Notes: generated by a model from the sequence alone, not told the origin. A stretch of 44,932 bases of DNA from Pseudonocardiales bacterium (GCA_019244165.1 JAFATA010000002.1:1-44932); one strand, 5' to 3'; shown: positions 24,695-33,900, counted from the stretch's first letter. Program-made: numbers and translations.

Positions 24695-25042
24695 CTACCT
24701 CTCTGAAATCCATGCGGTAGCCAAGGAAACCACAACCGCGACGAGCCCGTAGCAAGCCGGTACCCAGAAAGGTAGGGGGTTGTTCGCCGCAACCGCCTTG
24801 GCTAGCGCGTACATCGCTGCCCCCACAACCAGAACGAAAACAGAAAGTATGATTACGATTATATAACTGAGTGGAGCTTGACCGGCACGATGCTTACCAT
24901 TACCAAAGAACGCCTCCCCCAAACCATTCGCCGTGATACCGAAACCGATCAAATACGTGGACGGATCCGAGAAGATCGCCTGCCAGCTGACTGGCTGGCG
25001 TTCGAAGAGAAGGACCAGCAGGTCGAACCCCACGGGTATCAC
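24695..25042 (-). CDS. Membrane protein, unknown function; true 5' end unclear
   Basis: At least 115 aa with helices near the start (VGFDLLVLLFE), YLIGFGITANGLGEAFFG, YIIVIILSVFVLVVGAAMYA and YGLVAVVVSLATAWI. GTG 25042 gives this length, but the same frame reads on upstream without a stop to about 25150 (SDLSRGISKWATFTVLFT), which would complete the first helix; that extension has no ATG, GTG or TTG. ATG 25151 (MPYFYNK) has GAGGGG just before it but lies in another frame. Either a frameshift has occurred or the gene uses an uncommon start. AT-richer than neighbours. Confidence 0.5.
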   Translation of the reverse strand: MIPVGFDLLVLLFERQPVSWQAIFSDPSTYLIGFGITANGLGEAFFGNGKHRAGQAPLSYIIVIILSVFVLVVGAAMYALAKAVAANNPLPFWVPACYGLVAVVVSLATAWISER

Positions 25043-25213
25043 GGTAAAGAGAACCGTGAAAGTGGCCCATTTCGAAATCCCACGAGAAAGATCGCTGGAA
25101 GTTGCGAGAGGAGCCGTATGTGTTTTGATGCTTGTTGTAGAAATACGGCATCACCCCTCTTCAGTGCCCTCTCATCAGTGCGCTGCCCCTGTTGGCAACC
25201 TACGACGGCCCGG

Positions 25214-25417
25214 TCACCCTCGGTCCGCGACCTCACTCGGGTGCTCTTCGGCCTCGGGCTCGCTGCCGTGCTCGGGCACCGGGGGTGTGTGCTCTGGTTC
25301 GGGGTGTTGCTGCAGGCTGGCAGAGCCACGCTGCCGGGCATCCCGCACCGCGAAGCGCAGCACCGCCACCAGCACGAAGATCCCGACGACGATCTCAAGG
25401 ACCATGAGCATGTTCAT
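25214..25417 (-). CDS. Small membrane protein with acidic Pro/Glu tail
   Basis: A 67-aa protein: one transmembrane helix (MLMVLEIVVGIFVLVAVLRF), a short basic stretch (VRDARQRG) and a tail rich in Glu, Pro and His. The topology should be N-out with the acidic tail in the cytoplasm. Not recognised. It stands alone between the AT-richer membrane pair and the TIM-barrel gene on the same strand. The start could be ATG 25417 or the Met two codons later. Confidence 0.55.
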   Translation of the reverse strand: MNMLMVLEIVVGIFVLVAVLRFAVRDARQRGSASLQQHPEPEHTPPVPEHGSEPEAEEHPSEVADRG

Positions 25418-25486
25418 GACAAGCCGTCACATTCCTTTCAATTGACCAGTGGTGAGGTAACCCTGGTGCCCACAGCAAGTGGTCGC

Positions 25487-26272
25487 TCACAAGTGCAGGC
25501 GCGCGAAGAGTAGCGCCTCGGTCAGAACGGCTCGACGCTCCGGGCGGGTACGGGCCCTGCGGGTGCTCACCTCAAGCACCGCGGTGCCGGTGAAGGCGCG
25601 ATCGACCAGCGCCTGGCACACCTCGGCGCAGGGCTGGCTGCCCCGGCCGGGCACCAGGTGCTCATCGCGGGGGGCACCGCTGCCGTCAGCCAGATGCAGG
25701 TGCGCCAAGGCCGAGCCCATCCGCTGCGCCATCGCCACCGCGTCGACCCTGGCCGTCGCGGTATGCGAGAGGTCCAGCGTGTAGTGCGAGTACCCGACGT
25801 CGGTCGGATCGGGTGAGGGCAGGTAGCTGGAGACCGCCAGCCGGCCACGGCGCATCGGGAACATGTTCTCCACCGCGATCGTGAGTCCGGAAGCGGCCTC
25901 CAACGCGGCGATCTGCTGGGCAAAGCCCAGGGCGTAGTCTCGCTGCCAGCGAAACGGGGGGTGGACCACCACCACACCGGCGCCCAGCTCGGTGGCCGCC
26001 CGCACCGTGCGATCCAGCCGAACTACCGGATCTGCCGCCCACACCCGCTGGGTGATCAGCAGGCAGGGGGCGTGCAAGGCGAGCACCGGCATCTGGTGCA
26101 GGCTCGACAATTCCGCCAGGGCGGTGACGTCCTGGCTCACCGGGTCGCCCCAGACCAGCACCTCGACACCGTCGTAGCCGAGCTCAGCGGCCAGCTCGAA
26201 GGCCACGGAGATCGGTTCGGGCCACACCGAGGCAGTGGACAGAGCCACCCGGATCGAGCCGGCCGCAGCCAC
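25487..26272 (-). CDS. Sugar phosphate isomerase/epimerase-like TIM-barrel protein
   Basis: A 261-aa xylose-isomerase-like TIM barrel. VALSTASVWPEPISVAFELA, LGYDGVEVLVWGD, VVVVHPPFRWQ, IAVENMFP, YTLDLSHTATA and LAHLHLADGSG supply the usual acidic/His metal ligands (Glu in VEN, Asp and His in LDLSH, His in HLHLAD). The protein next to the Rv0497-type membrane gene in mycobacteria (Rv0498) is of this type. Substrate unknown. It starts 3 bp after the stop of the upstream membrane-protein gene. Confidence 0.85.
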   Translation of the reverse strand: MAAAGSIRVALSTASVWPEPISVAFELAAELGYDGVEVLVWGDPVSQDVTALAELSSLHQMPVLALHAPCLLITQRVWAADPVVRLDRTVRAATELGAGVVVVHPPFRWQRDYALGFAQQIAALEAASGLTIAVENMFPMRRGRLAVSSYLPSPDPTDVGYSHYTLDLSHTATARVDAVAMAQRMGSALAHLHLADGSGAPRDEHLVPGRGSQPCAEVCQALVDRAFTGTAVLEVSTRRARTRPERRAVLTEALLFARLHL

Positions 26273-26275
26273 CGG

Positions 26276-27148
26276 CTATCGGCCGACCAGCAGCAGCGCC
26301 GCCGGGGACACCGTGACGAACAGGCCGACCAGCACCGCGATCACCGTCGTCTGCAGGTCCTCGGCGCACCGAACCCGGCGCACCACCCACACCAGCCCAG
26401 TAATCACAACCAGGGCGACGACCAGCGCCACTACCGGGATTCGTTGCCAGAGCCACTCGCAGATCAGCCACAGCGCAGCGCCACCGAGCACGCCGATCCC
26501 GACCTGGCCCACCATCACGGCCCACTCCCACAATGGGGAGCCGGACTCCGGCGACTGGGTCTCCTCGGCGGCGTTCTCGTTCTGCGGGGCGCTCACCGGA
26601 GGGCGGTTCGGCCAGGTAGTTGGATTTGCCGGGCGATCCGCGGATAGGGGATCCGCGGATATCGGACTAAGCCGCGGTAACTGCTCGGTGACCGGGCCGT
26701 CGGGCAGCGCGGCCCAGCCCGGCGGTGCCCGCCGGGCGGCCAGCGTCGGGGTGACCGGGGCTGGCCGGGCAGGCACCGACGATGGGCCTACCGCCGGGGC
26801 CCACGCTCGGCCGGCACGACCGTCGCGGCGCGGATCAGCGTGCGGCACACCGTTGCGAAGCGGTAAGTCTGGCACCGACAGTGGTTCTGAGAGTCGGGGC
26901 TCTGAGAGTCGGGGCTCTGAGAGTCGGGGCTCTGCGGACCGAACCTCCGGTTCCCGGGGAGCGCCCCAGTCCCGCTCCACGACCGGCTGCGCAGCCGTTT
27001 CCCCCCCGGCCGGGCCCACCGCGGCGTCAGCGTCCTCGGCGGCCCGGCGGTGCCGCCGCCCGGTGCTCGGGGCTGCCCCACCGTAGCGGGCCACCAGTTC
27101 AGCGACGGTGAACTGCGCCCGCTCCTCAGGCTCGCTGCTGCGCCTCAT
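26276..27148 (-). CDS. Pro-rich protein with C-terminal membrane helices (Rv0497-like)
   Basis: A 290-aa protein. The N-terminus RAQFTVAELVARYGGAAPST is conserved in the Rv0497 family; residues 30-210 are a disordered Pro/Ala/Arg region; the C-terminus has three hydrophobic helices (VGIGVLGGAALWLICEWLW, VVALVVALVVITGLVWVV, TVIAVLVGLFVTVSPAALLL). In-frame 15-bp repeats at 26886-26930 encode three tandem RLSEP units. It lies between ppx and the TIM-barrel gene as in mycobacteria. Confidence 0.8.
   Translation of the reverse strand: MRRSSEPEERAQFTVAELVARYGGAAPSTGRRHRRAAEDADAAVGPAGGETAAQPVVERDWGAPREPEVRSAEPRLSEPRLSEPRLSEPLSVPDLPLRNGVPHADPRRDGRAGRAWAPAVGPSSVPARPAPVTPTLAARRAPPGWAALPDGPVTEQLPRLSPISADPLSADRPANPTTWPNRPPVSAPQNENAAEETQSPESGSPLWEWAVMVGQVGIGVLGGAALWLICEWLWQRIPVVALVVALVVITGLVWVVRRVRCAEDLQTTVIAVLVGLFVTVSPAALLLVGR
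26886..26930. repeat. Three perfect 15-bp tandem repeats in coding sequence
   Basis: TCTGAGAGTCGGGGC is repeated exactly three times with no spacer, encoding tandem SEPRL units in the disordered region of the Pro-rich membrane protein. Being a multiple of three, copy number can change without a frameshift. Confidence 0.9.
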
Positions 27149-27225
27149 GATCTAATGGGCCTCATGATCTCTCACCGTGCACCCACCGGGCGCTGTGTGT
27201 CTAGTCCATCGAGGTGGGCGGTACC

Positions 27226-28197
27226 CTAGCTGCGCCGTCCGGTCGGTTCCCCGCACTCTCCACAGTCCGCCCGGTCCAACCAGTCCAGCCTCCGCAAAAT
27301 TACCCCTTCTCGCAACGCCCATGGGCAAAGATCCATTTCATCAACGCCCAGCGCCCGCATCGTGGCCTGGACCACCAGTGCCCCGGCGACGAGTTGATGG
27401 GACCGGCTGGCGCTGACCCCCTCCAGCTCGGCCAGGTCCTCGGCGCTCATCCGGGAGATGAAGGCGATCACCTGCCGCAAACCGGCATCGGTGAGCGTAC
27501 GTCGGACCCGGGGGCCCGCTGAGGAGGGCGCGGCACCGGTGAGCCGGGCCAGCGACCGGATTGTCTTCGAGGTGCCCACTACCCGGTCCGGCGTGCCGGC
27601 CTCCCGCACCTTGCGGGCCGGTTGCACGAGCTGCTCGACGACGTAGTCACGCAGGGTGTCCAGTTCACGACGGCGAGGCGCGTCGTACGTCAGCCAGGAC
27701 CGGGTGAGCCGGCCGGCACCCAGCGGCAGGGACACCGCCACATCGGGTTCCTCGTCCAGCCCACCGGCAATCTCCAGTGATCCCCCACCGATGTCCACCA
27801 CGAGCAGCCGGCCAGCCGACCAGCCACACCACCGGCGGGCCGCGAGGAAGGTGAGGATGGCCTCCTCCTCGCCGGTGAGAACTTCTAGCTTCACCCCGGT
27901 CTCGGCGTGCACCCGGTTCAGCACCGCGGCAGCGTTGGAGGCGTCGCGGATCGCCGAGGTGGCAAAGGCCATCAGGTCCTCGCAGCCCATCGCGGCTGCC
28001 GAGGAGACGGCGTGGTGCACGGTGCGGATCACGTGATCAGCTCCCGCACGGGTGATCTCCCCACGGGCGTCCATGTGCTCGGCCAACCGCAGCACCGACT
28101 TCTCCGAGGTCTGAGGCAGCGGGTGGGCGCCGCGGTGCGCATCTACCACCAACAGGTGGACGGTATTGGAGCCCACATCCAGCACACCGAGCCGCAC
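27226..28197 (-). CDS. Exopolyphosphatase / Ppx-GppA family phosphatase
   Basis: A 323-aa actin-fold phosphatase from GTG 28197. VRLGVLDVGSNTVHLLVVDA is the phosphate-1 motif, EVLTGEEEAILTFLAARRW the Ppx/GppA loop, VVDIGGGSLEIAGG the phosphate-2 motif and VGTSKTIRSLARL the adenosine-like motif. Length fits the short one-domain actinobacterial group (Rv0496 type), whose members hydrolyse short polyphosphate. It follows regX3 by 31 bp, which fits phosphate-linked regulation. Confidence 0.9.
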   Translation of the reverse strand: MRLGVLDVGSNTVHLLVVDAHRGAHPLPQTSEKSVLRLAEHMDARGEITRAGADHVIRTVHHAVSSAAAMGCEDLMAFATSAIRDASNAAAVLNRVHAETGVKLEVLTGEEEAILTFLAARRWCGWSAGRLLVVDIGGGSLEIAGGLDEEPDVAVSLPLGAGRLTRSWLTYDAPRRRELDTLRDYVVEQLVQPARKVREAGTPDRVVGTSKTIRSLARLTGAAPSSAGPRVRRTLTDAGLRQVIAFISRMSAEDLAELEGVSASRSHQLVAGALVVQATMRALGVDEMDLCPWALREGVILRRLDWLDRADCGECGEPTGRRS

Positions 28198-28228
28198 GAG
28201 AGGCCAGGGTACGCCTGCGGCGAGCTTC

Positions 28229-28933
28229 TTAGGTGTCGTACTTGTAGCCGAGCCCGCGGACGGTGAGCAGGTGCCGGGGCGACGAGGGATCCTGTTCGAT
28301 CTTGGAGCGCAACCGCTTGACATGCACGTCCAGGGTCTTGGTATCGCCGACGTAGTCCGCTCCCCACACTCGATCGATGAGCTGGCCACGGGTGAGTACC
28401 CGGCCCACGTTACGGAGGAGATACTCCAGCAGGTCAAATTCCTTAAGGGGCAGCCCCACCTGCCGCCCGGCCACGGTGACGGTGTGCCGCTCGACGTCCA
28501 TCCGCACCGACCCGACCTCTAGCACGACCGGCTCGGAGGTGGCGCAATGGGCGGACGAGCCCTCGGACGCCTCCGCGCCGCGGCGTAGCACCGCGCGGAT
28601 CCGCGCAATGAGCTCTCGGGCCGAGTAGGGCTTGGTGACGTAGTCGTCGGCGCCCAGTTCCAGCCCCACCACCTTGTCGATCTCGCTGTCCCGAGCCGTC
28701 ACCATGATCACTGGGACTGAGGACCGGGACCGCAGATGCCTGCAGAGGTCGGTGCCGCTCATCCCGGGAAGCATCAGGTCAAGCAGCACGATGTCGGCTC
28801 CGTTGCGGTCGAACTCCTCCAGCGCCTCGGACCCCGTGCCGGCCACCGCCGTAGCGAAGCCCTCCTTGCGGAGCAAGAAGGCCAGCGGGTCAGCGAAGTC
28901 TTCCTCGTCTTCGACGATCAGCACTCTGATCAT
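28229..28933 (-). CDS. regX3: Phosphate-responsive response regulator RegX3
   Basis: A 234-aa OmpR-family protein: receiver with D52 as phospho-acceptor (VLLDLMLPGMSG), conserved Lys in VTKPYSARELIARIRAVLRR, and a C-terminal winged helix (LKEFDLLEYLLRNVGRVLTR, TLDVHVKRLRSKIE, TVRGLGYKYD). Sequence and position next to senX3, ppx and gpm identify it. ATG 28933 overlaps the senX3 stop (ATGA). Confidence 0.93.
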   Translation of the reverse strand: MIRVLIVEDEEDFADPLAFLLRKEGFATAVAGTGSEALEEFDRNGADIVLLDLMLPGMSGTDLCRHLRSRSSVPVIMVTARDSEIDKVVGLELGADDYVTKPYSARELIARIRAVLRRGAEASEGSSAHCATSEPVVLEVGSVRMDVERHTVTVAGRQVGLPLKEFDLLEYLLRNVGRVLTRGQLIDRVWGADYVGDTKTLDVHVKRLRSKIEQDPSSPRHLLTVRGLGYKYDT

Positions 28934-30102
28934 GACGGCCCTCCCACGTACTCGGGTGTCGGTAACGTGCGCGGCGCGTGGCGCAGGCTGTCCTGATGAG
29001 CCGGAACCCGCAGGGTGAAGATGGAACCGGCGCCGGGCTCGCTCCACAGCCGAACGTCACCGCCGTGGTTGGCGGCGACATGCTTGACGATCGCCAGCCC
29101 CAACCCGGTGCCGCCGGTGGACCGGCTGCGCGCCTGGTCGATCCGGAAGAATCGCTCGAACACCCGTTCCTGGTGCTCCCGGGCGATGCCGAGGCCACGG
29201 TCGGAGACGGCGATCTCCACGAAACCGTTCTCCAGCCGCCGGCTGATCGACACCGGGCTGCCCGGCGGCGAGTAGGACACCGCGTTGTCGAGCAGGTTAG
29301 ACAGCGCGGTCACCAGCAGCGTCGCGTCACCGTTGAGCAGCAGACCACTAGGTAGGTCGACATCGATGCGGATGTTGGCCGACTCGGCGGCCAACCGGCA
29401 ACGCTCCAGCGCCTCGTGCACCACCGTGTCGACCTCGACAGTGGCCATCGAGGGGAGCCGCTCAGCGCCCTGCAACCGGGACAGCGCGATCAGCTCGGTC
29501 ACCAGCGTGCCCAACCGGTTAGCCTCGTTGAGGATTTTGGTCCCGAACCGGCGCACCTCGTGCGGGTCGTCAGCGGCGTCCAGCACTGCCTCGGCGAGCA
29601 GTGCCATCGCCCCCACCGGGGTCTTCAGCTCGTGGCTGACGTTGGCCACGAAGTCCCGCCGGGTCGCTTCGAGCCGGACCGCATCCGATTCGTCGGACGC
29701 ATCGACCACGGTGAACTCATCCCCCAGCGGCCGGACCTCGCCGAGTACGGCGGCGGGTCCGCGACCGGATCGGTCCAGTGGAGACAGATCGACATGGACC
29801 ACCTCGCCGGTGTCGCGCACTTGCTCGGCGGCCTTGCGCGCGCGCTCGTCCGGACGCGACCCGCGGACCAGACCCAGCTCGTGGGCCGGCGGGTTGGCCA
29901 GTACCACGTCACCCATCCGGTCAAGCAGCACCACGCCGTTGTGCGAAGAGAGCACAACGCGCTGAACCAACTCGGCGACCATCGCACCCTCCCCGGATGG
30001 CGGCGTTGCCGCTGTGTCGGCGCGCCGACCGATCAGGATCCCCCCCGCCAACCCGACCATCAGCGTGCCGATCGCGGTGAAGACGACGGCTGCGAGTGTC
30101 AC
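28930..30102 (-). CDS. senX3: Sensor histidine kinase SenX3
   Basis: A 390-aa kinase with one N-terminal membrane segment (VFTAIGTLMVGLAGGILIG), a PAS-like region about 45-135 (NGVVLLDRMGDVVLANPPAH), the dimerisation box FVANVSHELKTPVGAMALLA with His157, and a HATPase domain (NLLDNAVSYSPPGS, DRGLGIAREHQERVFERFFR, GTGLGLAIVKHVAANHGG). It is expected to work with RegX3 in phosphate starvation. A PHO-box-like repeat lies 85-117 bp upstream of its start. Confidence 0.93.
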   Translation of the reverse strand: MTLAAVVFTAIGTLMVGLAGGILIGRRADTAATPPSGEGAMVAELVQRVVLSSHNGVVLLDRMGDVVLANPPAHELGLVRGSRPDERARKAAEQVRDTGEVVHVDLSPLDRSGRGPAAVLGEVRPLGDEFTVVDASDESDAVRLEATRRDFVANVSHELKTPVGAMALLAEAVLDAADDPHEVRRFGTKILNEANRLGTLVTELIALSRLQGAERLPSMATVEVDTVVHEALERCRLAAESANIRIDVDLPSGLLLNGDATLLVTALSNLLDNAVSYSPPGSPVSISRRLENGFVEIAVSDRGLGIAREHQERVFERFFRIDQARSRSTGGTGLGLAIVKHVAANHGGDVRLWSEPGAGSIFTLRVPAHQDSLRHAPRTLPTPEYVGGPS

Positions 30103-30186
30103 GCCTTAATCGTAAGCACCCAACCGGGTGGATCTCCTAGTCTCGGCACACCCGGAGTGACCAGAGACACCGACATTAGGGCGAAC

Positions 30187-30219
30187 TTTCGTCCCCTGTT
30201 CACCGTGCGTTCATCCCCG
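30187..30219. promoter_or_regulatory. PHO-box-like 11-nt direct repeats upstream of senX3
   Basis: GTTCACCGTGC (30198-30208) is followed directly by GTTCATCCCCG (30209-30219), and a weaker unit TTTCGTCCCCT (30187-30197) precedes them. Tandem 11-nt units starting G(T/G)TCA are the known binding pattern of PhoP-type regulators in actinobacteria. The position in the senX3-regX3 promoter suggests autoregulation by RegX3. Confidence 0.55.
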
Positions 30220-30262
30220 GCTGCCGCGCTAGGTGTCGCGCTGGTGTCTGGGCGCCTAAGGG

Positions 30263-31033
30263 CTACTGGCCCTGCCGGGCGACCACGGCGATGGCCTCGG
30301 CCGCCGCGTCGGGATCAAGGTAGGTCCCGCCCCGCGTGACCGGCCGCAACTGATCATCCTGCGCCGGGCCATCCTGCGACTGATCCGCAAAGTCGTACCG
30401 CAGCGGGATGCCCGTCGGGACGTTGAGGCCGACGATGGTCTGCGCGTCGATCCCGTCCAGGTGCTTGATCAACGCACGCAACGAGTTGCCGTGCGCGGCC
30501 ACCAGCACAGTACGCCCGGCCCGCAGGTCGGGCACGATCGACGATTCCCAGTACGGCAGCAACCGCGCCACGACGTCGGCCAGGCACTCGGTCCTGGGAA
30601 TCTCGATGCCGAGGTACCGCGGGTCACCGTCCTGGCTGAGCGCGCTGCCGCGCTCGATCGGCGGGGGCGGGGTGTCGTAGGAGCGACGCCACAACGTGAA
30701 CTGCTCATCGCCGTACTCCGCGCGGACCTGTGCTTTGTCCATGCCTTGCAGCGCGCCGTAGTGCCGCTCGTTGAGCCGCCAACTGCGACGCACCGGAATC
30801 CAGTGCCGGTCGGCGACGTCGAGCGTGAGACAGGCGGTGCTGATCGCGCGACGCAGTAGCGAGGTGTGCACCACGTCAGGCAGCAGCCCGGCCTGGCACA
30901 TCAGTTCGGCGCATCGCACCGCCTCGCGCTCACCGCGAGCCGTCAACGGCACGTCCACCCATCCGGTGAACAGGTTCTTGGCATTCCACTCGCTCTCGCC
31001 ATGGCGGAGCAACACCAGGGTGCCCAAGCTCAT
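30263..31033 (-). CDS. gpmA: 2,3-bisphosphoglycerate-dependent phosphoglycerate mutase
   Basis: A 256-aa protein with [10 protein letters not shown] (His11 phospho-acceptor), [14 protein letters not shown] (Glu89 and substrate loop), the R-R-S-Y-D-x-P-P-P motif and [17 protein letters not shown] (His181). Full-length dPGM of glycolysis. ATG 31033 gives the canonical N-terminus; the frame is open further upstream. Located before senX3 as gpm1 is in mycobacteria. Confidence 0.95.
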   Translation of the reverse strand: MSLGTLVLLRHGESEWNAKNLFTGWVDVPLTARGEREAVRCAELMCQAGLLPDVVHTSLLRRAISTACLTLDVADRHWIPVRRSWRLNERHYGALQGMDKAQVRAEYGDEQFTLWRRSYDTPPPPIERGSALSQDGDPRYLGIEIPRTECLADVVARLLPYWESSIVPDLRAGRTVLVAAHGNSLRALIKHLDGIDAQTIVGLNVPTGIPLRYDFADQSQDGPAQDDQLRPVTRGGTYLDPDAAAEAIAVVARQGQ

Positions 31034-31184
31034 GTCGACAGACTGCCAGGCGCGGCAACCCCAATCCCACCAGGCCCCTGCTCCCGCTAGGACAGCCCAC
31101 TGTCTCAAATAATGGGCAATGTCTCCACGAATTGGCCCGAACGGGCGCTGGCCGTCACCCTCATATGACCCGTAGATTAACCGT

Positions 31185-31298
31185 CAACGACGGTGTACTG
31201 GAACCCCCTGCTGACACCCCCACCGTCGTTGCAGGGAACCGCTGATCGCCCGCTTCCCCCGCCCCCCGGGAAAGGCCGGCTGCACGGCGGTTCCCTGC
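31185..31298. promoter_or_regulatory. Two inverted repeats in the gpm upstream region
   Basis: CAACGACGGTG (31185-31195) pairs with CACCGTCGTTG (31221-31231); GCAGGGAACCGC (31231-31242) pairs with GCGGTTCCCTGC (31287-31298). Both pairings are perfect. They lie between gpm and the small gene at 31343, in a 309-bp stretch with no gene. Terminator for the latter or a regulator site for gpm are both possible. Confidence 0.4.
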
Positions 31299-31342
31299 GT
31301 GGCGGCTACCGGCTAGAGCGCGGTGCTCAATCCCCGCAGAGG

Positions 31343-31567
31343 TCAACCCCTGCGGACGGCGTGACGGCCAGCGAAGGTACCCGGAAGGCCACCCTCGTAG
31401 AGGTACTTGGCTTCCTCGGCGACCTCCCGGGTCAGACACGGCCAAGCCGCCGCGACCCCGCTTTCGTCGCGGCACGCACAGCAGCGACCCTGTGGGTCGG
31501 GCACGTGCGCAGTCAAGGCGCTACGCCACATGTCCGGCAAATCGGCCAGGATCGCTGCCATGCTCAT
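31343..31567 (-). CDS. Small hypothetical protein with cysteine cluster
   Basis: A 74-aa frame. LADLPDMWRSALTAHVPDPQ is followed by GRCCACRDESGVAAAWPCLT and a helix (REVAEEAKYLYEGGLP). The D-x-x-G-R-C-x-A-C-R...W-P-C pattern recurs in short actinobacterial proteins and suggests a small zinc-binding knuckle. Function unknown. The stop lies next to a CCGCAG/CTGCGG mini-hairpin. Confidence 0.55.
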   Translation of the reverse strand: MSMAAILADLPDMWRSALTAHVPDPQGRCCACRDESGVAAAWPCLTREVAEEAKYLYEGGLPGTFAGRHAVRRG

Positions 31568-32087
31568 GTGCGTCTACCTCCCAAAGTTCGATGTAGCATA
31601 CAACCGCAGTCTGGGGGCACCGCGCACCGGTGGCATTCCGGCTCCCCGTGCAGCCAATCGAGGGGCGACAACCTCGTTGCCTGAGCTAGGACGGCCAGCG
31701 TGCCTGCACTCGCTGCGTTGGTGCTCGCGCTCACTGTGTTGTCGCGGTGAGCGCCATGGATGTTACTCGGCACGCATGAGACTTCCTGCCTAGGCCGATC
31801 GGGTAGACGGTGCACCAATTATCTCCGAAAGCCTTGAGATCTGTCCGCCCGGCTGAGAGTGTTTCACCGCTCTCCTCGCCGCTCCCACTAGCACTTCCTG
31901 GCAGGTGAGCAGAAGCCCGCAGTCCGTCCTCCCCCGGCGGACCGCGGCCCGCTAGGGCCCCTGGGTGCCCCCTCGCCCACGGGACCCGTTTACGCGGAAA
32001 TGGTGGCGGGGCAGCCTGTGTTTTGCGACTCCCCTCTCCCCCTCCCGGGCCGCCCCGCCACCACCTTTCGGACCAGCAGAGAACGGG
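31568..32087. other. Gene-poor stretch with a possible terminator
   Basis: No credible gene in about 520 bp. Near its right end TGGTGGCGGGGC (32001-32012) and GCCCCGCCACCA (32052-32063) are perfect 12-bp arms 39 nt apart, just downstream of the YbjN gene on the minus strand, and may end the mshA-ybjN transcript. Confidence 0.4.
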
Positions 32088-32576
32088 TCAGCGCACCAGG
32101 TGCTTGAATGCGGCAAGGTTGGTTAGGGACTCACCACGGGCCACCCGCCAGGCCCATTCGCGCCGGATCGAGGAGGCGAATCCGATCTCCAACAGAGTAT
32201 TGAAGTCGCCATCAGCGGCCTCGACCACCTGGCCCAACACCCGGTCCAACTCATCAGCAGTCAACGCGTGATGGGCTAACCGGCCGATGAGGTAGATATC
32301 GCCAGCCTTGTCTAGCGCGTAGTGCACGCCGTAGAGCTTCGCGTTGCGGCGCAGCAGCCAACGGTAGACATCCTCGTGTGCCTCGTCGGGATTGCGGCAC
32401 ACAAAAGCCTCCACGAGAACACCATGCTGGCCGACCAACACCCGGCAGGTGGTCTGCAACTTCGTGGTGCCTGGCAGGGTGATGACGAAGCTGCCCGGCC
32501 CGCGGTGCTCGTGCTCCAGGCCGGCCCCCTCCAGTACCCCAGCGATGAGCCGATCCAGCCGAGCCGCAGGACTCAT
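32088..32576 (-). CDS. YbjN-domain protein
   Basis: A 162-aa YbjN-type protein (type III secretion chaperone-like fold): LDRLIAGVLEGAGLEHEHRG, then strands VLVGQHGVLVEAFVCRNPDE and a helical second half with YRWLLRRNAKLYGVHYALDK. In mycobacteria Rv0487 with this fold follows mshA, as here: the gene starts 31 nt after the mshA stop. Function is not established. ATG 32576 is the only start giving the family N-terminus. Confidence 0.85.
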   Translation of the reverse strand: MSPAARLDRLIAGVLEGAGLEHEHRGPGSFVITLPGTTKLQTTCRVLVGQHGVLVEAFVCRNPDEAHEDVYRWLLRRNAKLYGVHYALDKAGDIYLIGRLAHHALTADELDRVLGQVVEAADGDFNTLLEIGFASSIRREWAWRVARGESLTNLAAFKHLVR

Positions 32577-32607
32577 GGCTCGGCCCTGGCAAGCAGGTCT
32601 CGCGTGC

Positions 32608-33900
32608 TCATACCGCCACCTCGCTCGGCAAGGCGTCCACCCGGTAGGTAGCCGCCGCGTCGGCGTAAACCCGCAAGAGCGCCTCGGTGGTGCATTCCCA
32701 GGAGAACCGCCGGACATGCCGGAGGGCACCGGCCGCGAGCTCCGCGCGCCGCCGCGGGTGCAGCGAGACAGCCGACAGCACCTCAGCCCAGTCGGCGGGG
32801 TCGTGGCTGGCGATCAACTGACCGGACACTCCATCGGCCACCGCCACCGGCAGGCCGCCCACCTCCGCGGCGACCACCGGCGTCCCGCATGCCTGTGCTT
32901 CCAGGGCAACCAGACCGAAAGACTCGCTGTAGCTGGGTACCGCCACCACATCGGCGGCGCGGTACACCCCGACCAGCGCGGAACCACCCTGCGGGGGAGC
33001 GAACACGACCTGCTCCAAGATCCCCAACCCAGCTGCCAGCTGGTGCAACACGGTGGGCTCGGCCAGCCCGCTCCCCGAGGGTCCACCCACCACCAGCACC
33101 CGCAGCCGGCGGCGCAGCGCCGGGTCCCGGCGCACCATTTCGGCTGCGGCGCGCACCAGCACGTCTGGTCCCTTGAGCGGCTGGATGCGACCGATGAAGG
33201 CAAGCACCACGGCATCGAGCGGCAGGCCCAGCTCAGCCCGGGCGGCGTCCCGCGACCCTGGCGTGAACAGCTCCAGGTCGACTCCTGGCGCGATGGTGGC
33301 GGTGCGGGCCGGGTCGGCACCGTAGAGCTCCACCAGCTGAGCGGTCTCAAAGGGGGTGTTCGCGACCAGCCGGTCGGCCTCGATCACCACCTGCTGCTCG
33401 CCGATCACCCGAGTGTGCGGCTCCGGGACATCGCCGTGGGCCAGCGCGGCATTCTTCACCTTGGCCAGGGTGTGCGCGGTATGCACCAGCGGGACCCCCC
33501 AGCGGTCCCGGGCTAACCAACCGACCTGGCCCGACAGCCAGTAGTGCGAGTGCACCACGTCGTAGTAGCCCGGTTCGCGGTGCGCCTCGGCCCTCAGCAC
33601 CCCGGCGGTGAACGCACAGAGCTGCGCGGGTAGGTCGTTCTTGGCCAGCCCCTCGTAGGGGCCGGCCGTAATGTGCCGCACGGTGACGCCCGGCGCGATT
33701 TCCATCACGGGGGGCAGCTCAGAGGAGGTCGCTCGGGTAAAGACCTCGACCTCGACGCCGTGGCGGGCCAGCCGGGTTGCGGTCTGCACGATGTAGACGT
33801 TCATCCCGCCGGCATCCCCGGTACCCGGCTGGTCCAGCGGCGAGGTGTGCACCGACAGCACCGCGGCCCGCCGCAACATCACCCCAATCCGCCCCATCAC
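32608..33900 (-). CDS. mshA: D-inositol-3-phosphate glycosyltransferase MshA
   Basis: A 430-aa GT-B family 4 glycosyltransferase. [20 protein letters not shown] with the glycine-rich acceptor loop, [26 protein letters not shown], the [16 protein letters not shown] nucleotide-sugar region and [20 protein letters not shown] (EX7E motif) are typical. It transfers GlcNAc from UDP-GlcNAc to inositol-3-phosphate, the first committed step of mycothiol synthesis. Start may be ATG 33900 or the Met at residue 8. Cotranscribed with ybjN. Confidence 0.95.
   Translation of the reverse strand: MMGRIGVMLRRAAVLSVHTSPLDQPGTGDAGGMNVYIVQTATRLARHGVEVEVFTRATSSELPPVMEIAPGVTVRHITAGPYEGLAKNDLPAQLCAFTAGVLRAEAHREPGYYDVVHSHYWLSGQVGWLARDRWGVPLVHTAHTLAKVKNAALAHGDVPEPHTRVIGEQQVVIEADRLVANTPFETAQLVELYGADPARTATIAPGVDLELFTPGSRDAARAELGLPLDAVVLAFIGRIQPLKGPDVLVRAAAEMVRRDPALRRRLRVLVVGGPSGSGLAEPTVLHQLAAGLGILEQVVFAPPQGGSALVGVYRAADVVAVPSYSESFGLVALEAQACGTPVVAAEVGGLPVAVADGVSGQLIASHDPADWAEVLSAVSLHPRRRAELAAGALRHVRRFSWECTTEALLRVYADAAATYRVDALPSEVAV

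Noticed and set aside
31564..31818. 84-aa minus-strand frame upstream of the small cysteine protein
   Set aside because: No plausible ribosome-binding site, irregular composition, and no motif; treated as non-coding.
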